This document shows, piece after piece, positions 58,864-64,000 of a stretch of 64,000 bases of DNA (positions are counted from its first letter, which is position 1; each line of letters opens with the position of its first letter). This DNA is from Actinoallomurus iriomotensis (lineage in GTDB: Bacteria > Actinomycetota > Actinomycetes > Streptosporangiales > Streptosporangiaceae). A program made the translations under genes and the position numbers. Location: assembly GCF_030269445.1 (NCBI RefSeq), contig NZ_BSTJ01000002.1, forward strand, positions 744,001 to 808,000, written 5' to 3'. The notes beneath the pieces were generated by a model. The model made no database searches, had not been told where the DNA came from, and worked only from the letters and a program-made list of their open reading frames with translations.

Positions 58864-59369
58864 TCGGCGATCCGGTGCACCCGGTTCCGCTGCGGCCACC
58901 GCGCATCACCGTGATCCCCGTCGACTACGCCGACCCGGCTGCCGCCGCGCTCCGCCGGGCCCTGACCACGGAGATGAAGCGCCGGTACGCCGACCGGGTG
59001 GCGGATCCGGCCGTCCGCCCGCCGGCGATGGACGTCGAGCCCGGCACGGTCGTGTACACGGCGATCGCGGTCACCGGCGACGGCCTGCCGGTCGGTCACC
59101 TCACCCTGCGCCGGGCCGGGGAGGACGTCGAGCTCAAGCGGATGTACGTGGCGCCGCCCTACCGGGGCAAGGGCGTGGCGGGCGCGCTGCTGCGGGCGGC
59201 CGAGGAGGAGGCGCGACGGCGCGGCGCGCGGCGGATCGTCCTGCAGACCGGCGACCGCCAGCCCGACGCCGTCCGGCTCTACGAACGCGAGGGGTACACG
59301 CCGATCCCGATCCTCCCGTCGTACGCGACGGTCTGGTTCTCCCGGTGTTTCGCGAAGGTCCTGCGATGA
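58860..59369 (+). CDS. GNAT-family N-acetyltransferase
   Basis: 169 residues with the GNAT core: VGHLTLRRAGEDVELKRMYVAPPYRGKGVAGALLRAAEEEA (in part) carries the acetyl-CoA binding R/Q-x-x-G-x-G/A, and IVLQTGDRQPDAVRLYEREGYTPI the last strands. GTG 58860 overlaps the leader stop and has a GAGGGGG site. Its TGA overlaps the ATG of the recombinase-like gene, so the two are coupled. Substrate unknown. Confidence 0.9.
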   Translation: MIGDPVHPVPLRPPRITVIPVDYADPAAAALRRALTTEMKRRYADRVADPAVRPPAMDVEPGTVVYTAIAVTGDGLPVGHLTLRRAGEDVELKRMYVAPPYRGKGVAGALLRAAEEEARRRGARRIVLQTGDRQPDAVRLYEREGYTPIPILPSYATVWFSRCFAKVLR

Positions 59370-60307
59370 CCACCGCGGACGCGCGGTCACGCGAGGCGGC
59401 CCCTCCGGCGCCGATGGTGGACGCCTGGCTGTCGTCGGTCCGGTCGGCCAACACGCGACGCGCGTACCGGCAGGATCTGCGCGAGTGGACGGCCTGGCTC
59501 CACGATCGCGACGCGGAGCCGCTCACCGCGAACAGGTCGCACGTCGAGGCGTGGACGGCCTCCCTGGAGCGAGACGGCAGGGCGCCGGCGACCAGGACGC
59601 GGAAGCTGTCGAGCATCGGCTCGTTCTACACGTACGCCATCGACGAGGGGCGGCGGTTCGGGCTGACGGTGACCCGCGATCCGACCGCCCGCGCCCACCG
59701 CCCGTACGTCGACCGCGCCGCCGGGGCGGACCACCGCCTGAGCGTGGACGACGCACGCGCGGTGCTCCGTGCCGCCGACGCGGCGGGCCCACGCGCCGCC
59801 GTCATCGTCCGCCTGATCCTCCAGGCCGGCTGCGGCGTACGCGACATCACCGGCGCACGCGTGGAAGACCTGGAACGACCTGACCGCCCGCGGCCGGGGC
59901 GCGGGCGTGCCGCTCCGGGATGCGTGCCGGCCGGCCGCCGTCACACGCTGAGCGTGACGCGCCGAGGCGGGGTGCGGCATCGTGTGGCGCTGCCCGCCGG
60001 AGCGGCGCGCGCGATCGTCCGTACGGTCGGCGCGCGCACCCGCGGCCCGGTCGTGACGACGCGGAACGGCAGGCGCGTCGCCGACTCGCAGGTGTTCCGT
60101 ACCGTCCGGCTCACCGGGCACGCGGCCGGCGTCGAGGTCACCCCACGCGCCCTGCGGGACGCCTGCGCGAACCTGGCGCTGGAGGCCGGAGTACCGCTCC
60201 GCGACGTCCAGTGCCTGCTCGGTCACGCCGATCCGCGGTCGGAGGGCGACCCGTGGCACTCCTGCGAGACGGCGCCCTACGCGATCGCGGCCTTCCTCGG
60301 CCTGTGA
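59366..60307 (+). CDS. Degenerate tyrosine-recombinase-like protein
   Basis: 313 residues with the XerC/D layout. The N-terminal SAM-like domain reads SVRSANTRRAYRQDLREWTAWL and SFYTYAIDEGRRF, the catalytic domain CGVRDITGARVEDLERPD (Arg-159 kept), TLSVTRRGGVRHRVALP, TPRALRDACANLALEAGVPLRDVQCLLGHADPR. Box II HxLR is R261-A-L-R264, so the His is lost, and the C-terminal TxxYDRAR stretch with the nucleophilic Tyr is replaced by SEGDPWHSCETAPYA. It is unlikely to cut DNA. It overlaps the GNAT gene. It may be a DNA-binding remnant of a mobile element. Confidence 0.82.
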   Translation: MTTADARSREAAPPAPMVDAWLSSVRSANTRRAYRQDLREWTAWLHDRDAEPLTANRSHVEAWTASLERDGRAPATRTRKLSSIGSFYTYAIDEGRRFGLTVTRDPTARAHRPYVDRAAGADHRLSVDDARAVLRAADAAGPRAAVIVRLILQAGCGVRDITGARVEDLERPDRPRPGRGRAAPGCVPAGRRHTLSVTRRGGVRHRVALPAGAARAIVRTVGARTRGPVVTTRNGRRVADSQVFRTVRLTGHAAGVEVTPRALRDACANLALEAGVPLRDVQCLLGHADPRSEGDPWHSCETAPYAIAAFLGL

Positions 60308-60371
60308 CCGCCGCCGCCCGCCTCCGAGCCTCCGCCGGCGCGGGACGGAGGCACGGGGCGGGCGACTCACC

Positions 60372-60890
60372 TCACCGGTGGGACACGGCGTGCACCCCCG
60401 GCTTGGGCCTCGGCTGGAACGGCAGGAAGCGCTCCGCGCGGTGGGGACGGGCCGGGATCTCCGTCGCCTCCACGGCCAGCAGGCGGTCGAATCGGAACGC
60501 CCGGACGCCCTGGCGGAGGCGGCACCAGGCCACGAGGTACCAGTGGTCGCGGTGGACCAGGCAGGTCACCGGCTCGACCTCGCGGATCGTCACGTCTCCT
60601 CGCGCGTCGGCGTAGTGGAGGCGGACGACGAGCCGCGCGGTGATCGCGCCGGCGGCGGTGCGGGCCCGGCGGGCGGTGGCCGGGTCGAGGGGGCTGGTCA
60701 GCGTGGCCAGCGTGGTCGCGATGACGTCGCTCGGCGCCTCCATGTCGTCGAACAGACGCCGCAGGGCACGGCGGGCGGTGGCGGACTGGGGACCGGCCCC
60801 GAGGTGGGCGAGGGAGAGACCCAGGGCGGCGATCTCGGCGGCGGTCAGGCTCGGACGGGTGCGGACATCGAACATCACGTTCTCGGCCAT
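60372..60890 (-). CDS. WYL-domain protein lacking the HTH
   Basis: 172 residues: SLTAAEIAALGLSLAHLGAG helix region then a WYL domain with RLHYADARGDVTIREVEPV, HRDHWYLVAWCRLRQGVRAF RFDRLLAVEATEI. The usual N-terminal winged helix of PafB/YafY regulators is missing. ATG 60890 is six bases from a TATGAT -10 within a TGTCAGTG-N8-TATGAT motif, so the transcript is probably leaderless and DNA-damage controlled. Alternative longer starts lie upstream of the promoter and are rejected. It could modulate another WYL protein such as PafBC; inference. Confidence 0.8.
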   Translation of the reverse strand: MAENVMFDVRTRPSLTAAEIAALGLSLAHLGAGPQSATARRALRRLFDDMEAPSDVIATTLATLTSPLDPATARRARTAAGAITARLVVRLHYADARGDVTIREVEPVTCLVHRDHWYLVAWCRLRQGVRAFRFDRLLAVEATEIPARPHRAERFLPFQPRPKPGVHAVSHR

Positions 60891-60896
60891 GCCTCG

Positions 60897-60918
60897 ATCA
60901 TACGTTCGACCACTGACA
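60897..60918 (-). promoter_or_regulatory. RecA-independent DNA-damage (PafBC-type) promoter
   Basis: On the minus strand TGTCAGTG (60918-60911), an 8-base spacer and TATGAT (60902-60897) match the RecA-NDp consensus TTGTCRGTG-N8-TAnnnT known from mycobacteria and activated by PafBC. The -10 ends six bases before the WYL-gene ATG. Strong match in sequence and position; activity is not shown. Confidence 0.75.
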
Positions 60919-60984
60919 TTCTCACCTGGCCGAACAGCCATAAATTGAGTCATGGTCGTGCACAGGCCGAGGGGCTGGGAGGGG

Positions 60985-61806
60985 TCAGCGATCTTCGCGT
61001 GGTCCGCGGTAGCCGATGGCCATGATGTGGGCGCTCGCGGCGATGATCGCCGGATCGGTTTCCGTGAGACGGGCGGCCGTGGATACGGAACCGAGCAGCG
61101 GGGAGCCGGTGAGTGAATCTCCGGTGTGGGTCTCGATCCCCTTGAGGACGGGCCAGAGCGGGCCTTCAATGCCGTACAGGCGGACGTCGGTGAAGCCGGC
61201 CTCGGTCATCTCGGAAACGAGCTCCTCGGCCGTGTGGAAGTAGGCGGTGGTGAAACCAAGCGCCGGGTCGTGGTGTCCGCTGTCCAGGATGGTCCGCATC
61301 ACTGCGTCCGAGCCGAGTCGGTCGGTGGCAGCGAGGTCGAGTAGTGCGGAGTGCCTGCTGATCACGGCAGCAGCCGTCAGGCCGCCAGGGCGAAGGACTC
61401 GGCGTGCTTCGTGGAGGGCCTGAAGACGGTCGGTCCGGTCAGGCAGGTGGTAGAGCGGGCCGAGCAGGAGAGCTGCGTCGTAGGTCTGATCCGACGCGGT
61501 GAGTGCGCGGGCGTCACCCAGTTCTGTCGTGCACGAGCAGCGTGAGCGCGCCTGCCGAAGGTGGCGCTCGACGGGGTCGATCAGGTGGACGGAGTAGCCG
61601 TCGGCCATCAGCCATCGGGCGTGGGTGGCGGGGCCGCCTCCGATGTCGAGCACCGAGGCCGGCGCGTCGGGCAGGTGCCGCCGCAGGAGTTCCTGTGTGC
61701 GGGCGAACTCCAGGGCTCCGGGGGCCGTGGAGGACAGGCGGGCGTCCTCGTCATAGCGTGACGTGTAGAACTCGATGATCTCTTTCTTCACCCGAGGTGT
61801 TTCCAT
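60985..61806 (-). CDS. SAM-dependent methyltransferase
   Basis: 273 residues: VKKEIIEFYTSRYDEDARLS start, motif I VLDIGGGPATHARWLMADGY, VHLIDPVERHL, ELGDARAL and post-I ALLLGPLYHLPDRTDRLQAL, then RRVLRPGGL. It belongs to the large class I methyltransferase group with unknown acceptors. ATG 61806 is chosen over an upstream GTG (61836). It lies upstream of the WYL gene on the same strand with 94 bp between, in which the damage promoter is found. Confidence 0.87.
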   Translation of the reverse strand: METPRVKKEIIEFYTSRYDEDARLSSTAPGALEFARTQELLRRHLPDAPASVLDIGGGPATHARWLMADGYSVHLIDPVERHLRQARSRCSCTTELGDARALTASDQTYDAALLLGPLYHLPDRTDRLQALHEARRVLRPGGLTAAAVISRHSALLDLAATDRLGSDAVMRTILDSGHHDPALGFTTAYFHTAEELVSEMTEAGFTDVRLYGIEGPLWPVLKGIETHTGDSLTGSPLLGSVSTAARLTETDPAIIAASAHIMAIGYRGPREDR

Positions 61807-61906
61807 CGCGAGATCATCACAGCTCAGACCGGTCACCGCATCGGCTTTTCAACCCGGATGACGCTCCCTCAGCCTCTGCACTTTCATCGGCTGCGCGGGC
61901 GGGATC

Positions 61907-62311
61907 GTGGAGGATCGAGGGATGCTGGTCCGTTTGGCGAAGACGCCGCATCATCGGCCGACGAAGGTTCGAGTTCGCTCGTCCGTCGGCCACGCCGTGG
62001 TGCTCTGGGGTGGTGATCCGGAGGAAGCGGAGGGCCGGCACAACGTCGAGTGGAGCGTCGACGAGGACATCCGGTGGGGGCACAACACTCAGCCGGCCGC
62101 GATCGCCAAGCCGGGCTTCTGGCAGCACGGCGACCAGGTTGTCATGCGTGGCCGAGTTCACTTCACTGAGGACGGCGCTGCCGTACTCGTGATGGGCGAC
62201 TCGCAGATCTTGTTCAATCTCGCCGCGCCGCCGCCTGAGAGTATCGACCGCGCTTGGGTAGAGATCAGCGCCGAAGCGGACAAGATCACCCTTTGGCCCT
62301 TTCGGCTTTGA
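61907..62311 (+). CDS. Hypothetical protein
   Basis: 134 residues: VRLAKTPHHRPTKVRVRSSV, HAVVLWGGDPEEAEGRHNVE, WSVDEDIRWGHNTQPAAIAK and RGRVHFTEDGAAVLVMGDSQ. It looks like a small soluble beta-rich protein; I do not recognise the family. GTG 61907 has GGCGGGATC before it; ATG 61922 (MLVRLAK) behind GAGGG is equally possible. It is divergent from the methyltransferase. The 160-bp gap after it holds nothing I can identify. Confidence 0.6.
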   Translation: MEDRGMLVRLAKTPHHRPTKVRVRSSVGHAVVLWGGDPEEAEGRHNVEWSVDEDIRWGHNTQPAAIAKPGFWQHGDQVVMRGRVHFTEDGAAVLVMGDSQILFNLAAPPPESIDRAWVEISAEADKITLWPFRL

Positions 62312-62471
62312 CGTCACGAGATCAGCGACAGAGCCGTTCCAGGCGCCATCCGCCAACTACGGCTCCCAGGCACAACGAGTGTGACTGGCCACGGCGGAAA
62401 CCGGATGCGTACCCGGCGCCGGCCCAGTAGCGTGCGCCGGGCTTGCAGGCGGGCGCGGGAGGGAGCGGGAG

Positions 62472-63221
62472 ATGGATCTGCTGGTGACCACCGCCGGGCA
62501 GCGGCCTGATCTCGTGCCGTTGCTGGAGGACTTCAACGGCTGGCCGGCGTTCATGCGCCAGGATCCGGTCGCTCCGCTGTACTACCGGGACCCTGTCACG
62601 GCCTACCCCGAGTTCGTGTTGATCGGGATCGACCGGGATCGTCCGGACCGCTTGGTCGCCAAGGGCTACAGCGTGCCGTTCACCTGGGAGGGCGACCCGG
62701 CCGAGTCGCTGCCGGCCGGCGGCTGGGACCAGGTCATCCTCACCGCGGCGCTCGACCGGCGGGAAGGCCGCCGAGGCACGATGGTGTCCGCACTGGAGAT
62801 CTCCATCCGGGCGGACCTCAAAGGCAGGGGCCTGTCGTCGATCATGCTCGCCGCGATGCGCCGCAACGCCGCCGACCAGGGCTATGCCGATCTGGTCGCG
62901 CCGGTCAGGCCCAATGCCAAACATCGCCACCCGCAGATGTCGATCGTCGATTACGCGAATCTGCGCCGCGATGACGGCCTGCCGGTCGATCCGTGGCTAC
63001 GGGTCCATATCCGGGCCGGAGGCCAGATCACCGGGACATCAGCACGGGCGATGACCATCGCCGGTAGCCTCGCGGACTGGCGTGACTGGACCGGACTGCC
63101 GTTCGACACCACCGGACCCATCGAGGTGCCGGGCGCCTTGGTCCCGGTGCACTGCGACACCGTGCACGACCACGCCGTCTACTGCGAACCGTGCGTCTGG
63201 GTGCACCACCGGCTGCCCTGA
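62472..63221 (+). CDS. Hypothetical protein, possibly GNAT-fold
   Basis: 249 residues. SALEISIRADLKGRGLSSIMLAAMRRNAADQ has the shape of a GNAT acetyl-CoA site (K/R-G-x-G-L/S) and LVAPVRPNAKHRHPQMSIVDYA follows; the protein is longer than a simple GNAT and has a C-terminal VPGALVPVHCDT...YCEPCVWVHHRLP extension. The ATG has GGGAG upstream. Function is uncertain; it may acetylate a small molecule or be non-enzymatic. Confidence 0.7.
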   Translation: MDLLVTTAGQRPDLVPLLEDFNGWPAFMRQDPVAPLYYRDPVTAYPEFVLIGIDRDRPDRLVAKGYSVPFTWEGDPAESLPAGGWDQVILTAALDRREGRRGTMVSALEISIRADLKGRGLSSIMLAAMRRNAADQGYADLVAPVRPNAKHRHPQMSIVDYANLRRDDGLPVDPWLRVHIRAGGQITGTSARAMTIAGSLADWRDWTGLPFDTTGPIEVPGALVPVHCDTVHDHAVYCEPCVWVHHRLP

Positions 63222-63336
63222 CGAAGGATCAGGCTTCGTGGCGCGCTGTCATGGCCCGGCCGGGCCGCTGCCGGCGTCCCGCGATGACGGCGAAATCCAC
63301 GTGCGTTCCGCGGGGCTCCCGCCGTACGGTCCGACG

Positions 63337-64000
63337 ATGGACGATCAAGACGGTTTCTTCGGGGAGCGTGTCGCGGCGGCCTACGACGAGTCGTCAGCGG
63401 ACATGTTCGAGCCCGGCGTCGTGGACGCGACGGTCGACTTCCTGGCGGGGCTGGCCGACGGCGGCCGGGCCCTCGAGTTGGGCATCGGGACGGGGCGCAT
63501 CGCGTTGCCGCTGGCACGTCGCGGAGTCCCGGTCCACGGCATCGACTTGTCACGGGCGATGGTCTCCCGGCTGCGCGCCAAGCCGGGCGGTGACTCCATC
63601 GGCGTCACGATCGGCGACTTCGCTACGACAAGAGTGGACGGGACGTTCTCCGTCGTGTATCTGCTCTTCAACACGATCATGAATCTGACGACGCAGGCGG
63701 AGCAGGTGGCGTGCTTCCGCAACGCCGCGGCCCACCTCGAGCCCGGAGGCTGTTTCGTCGTCGAGGTCGTGATCCCCGAACTGCGAAGGCTGCCGGCCGG
63801 GCAGAACGTCGTGCCCTTCCACGTGAGTCCGACGCGATGGGCCTTCGACATCTACGACGTCGCCACCCAGGCGACGAGTTCGAACTACGTCGAGGTCGTC
63901 GACGGCCGCGGCGAGTACCGCTCGATCCCCTTCCGGTACGTGTGGCCATCGGAACTCGACCTGATGGCCCAGCTCGCCGGGCTGCACCTCCGCGAGCGAT
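63337..64000 (+). CDS. SAM-dependent methyltransferase (3' partial)
   Basis: At least 221 residues, running off the window. MDDQDGFFGERVAAAYDESS start, motif I ALELGIGTGRIALPLARRGV, VHGIDLSRAMVSRLR, and VVYLLFNTIMNLTTQAEQVA then LEPGGCFVVEVVIPEL. Class I methyltransferase; acceptor unknown. An in-frame GTG at 63238 would add 33 residues but the conserved start is at 63337. Confidence 0.85.
   Translation, partial: MDDQDGFFGERVAAAYDESSADMFEPGVVDATVDFLAGLADGGRALELGIGTGRIALPLARRGVPVHGIDLSRAMVSRLRAKPGGDSIGVTIGDFATTRVDGTFSVVYLLFNTIMNLTTQAEQVACFRNAAAHLEPGGCFVVEVVIPELRRLPAGQNVVPFHVSPTRWAFDIYDVATQATSSNYVEVVDGRGEYRSIPFRYVWPSELDLMAQLAGLHLRER

Noticed and set aside
59366-60307. Functional integrase with attachment sites marking a mobile element
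   Set aside because: Catalytic His and Tyr are missing, and no tRNA or direct-repeat att sites are visible nearby.

Overview
This 64 kb window is high-GC actinomycete chromosome. The evidence is the strong G/C third-position bias, frequent GTG starts, many ATGA/GTGA gene overlaps, LuxR-family LAL and AfsR-like NB-ARC regulators, a wealth of TetR, LysR and two-component regulators, several FadD/FadE genes, and secreted S53 peptidases. A Streptosporangiales or Thermomonosporaceae-like organism is a guess from content, not something the sequence proves. I see no rRNA, tRNA, CRISPR array, intact insertion sequence or replication origin.

Layout. 1-3.2 kb: ABC-2 exporter (ATPase, permease) coupled to a NarL-type two-component system. 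3.2-9.8 kb: small membrane protein, hydrolase, ArsR/SRPBCC pair, acetate-type symporter with DUF485 partner, SDR divergent from its likely TetR regulator, and a Gfo/Idh/MocA oxidoreductase. 10-15 kb: methyltransferase, a frameshifted small gene with a strong terminator, an HrpB helicase carrying an Ala/Ser/Gly repeat insert, and a gene-free stretch of about 0.9 kb full of repeats. 15-24.6 kb: a 998-residue LuxR-type ATPase regulator, a tiny Pro/Asp-rich ORF, three tandem sedolisin-type (S53) secreted peptidases and a secreted SBBP-repeat protein. 24.6-29.3 kb: VOC protein, truncated AfsR-like protein, a deletion scar holding the 3' ends of a lost divergent gene pair, and a SnoaL/reductase pair divergent from a LysR regulator.

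29.3-38.7 kb: a seven-gene minus-strand run (TetR, two FadD ligases, VOC, PPOX, hydrolase, AAA ATPase) divergent from an MFS transporter and an ADP-ribosylglycohydrolase. 38.7-45.6 kb: hydrolase, nitroreductase, decayed gene fragments, small CxxC proteins, a CocE/NonD esterase divergent from TetR with two operators, and a second TetR. 45.6-49.6 kb: an overlapping acyl-CoA catabolic operon (phosphotransferase, acyl-CoA dehydrogenase, acyl-CoA ligase). 49.6-54.3 kb: response regulator, sensor kinase and lipoprotein divergent from a class A penicillin-binding protein whose three transpeptidase motifs have all lost key residues. 54.3-64 kb: SDR/LysR pair, frameshifted DUF1152 gene, large FAD/NAD(P)-binding protein, GNAT coupled to a degenerate tyrosine recombinase, a WYL-domain protein with a RecA-independent (PafBC-type) DNA-damage promoter, two methyltransferases and two hypothetical proteins.

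The most interesting items are the penicillin-binding protein with an apparently dead transpeptidase domain next to an envelope-type two-component system, the triple S53 plus SBBP secretion locus, the WYL-only protein under a damage-type promoter, the GNAT/dead-recombinase pair, and the repeat-rich stretch upstream of hrpB. All functions are read from sequence motifs by eye; no database search was possible.
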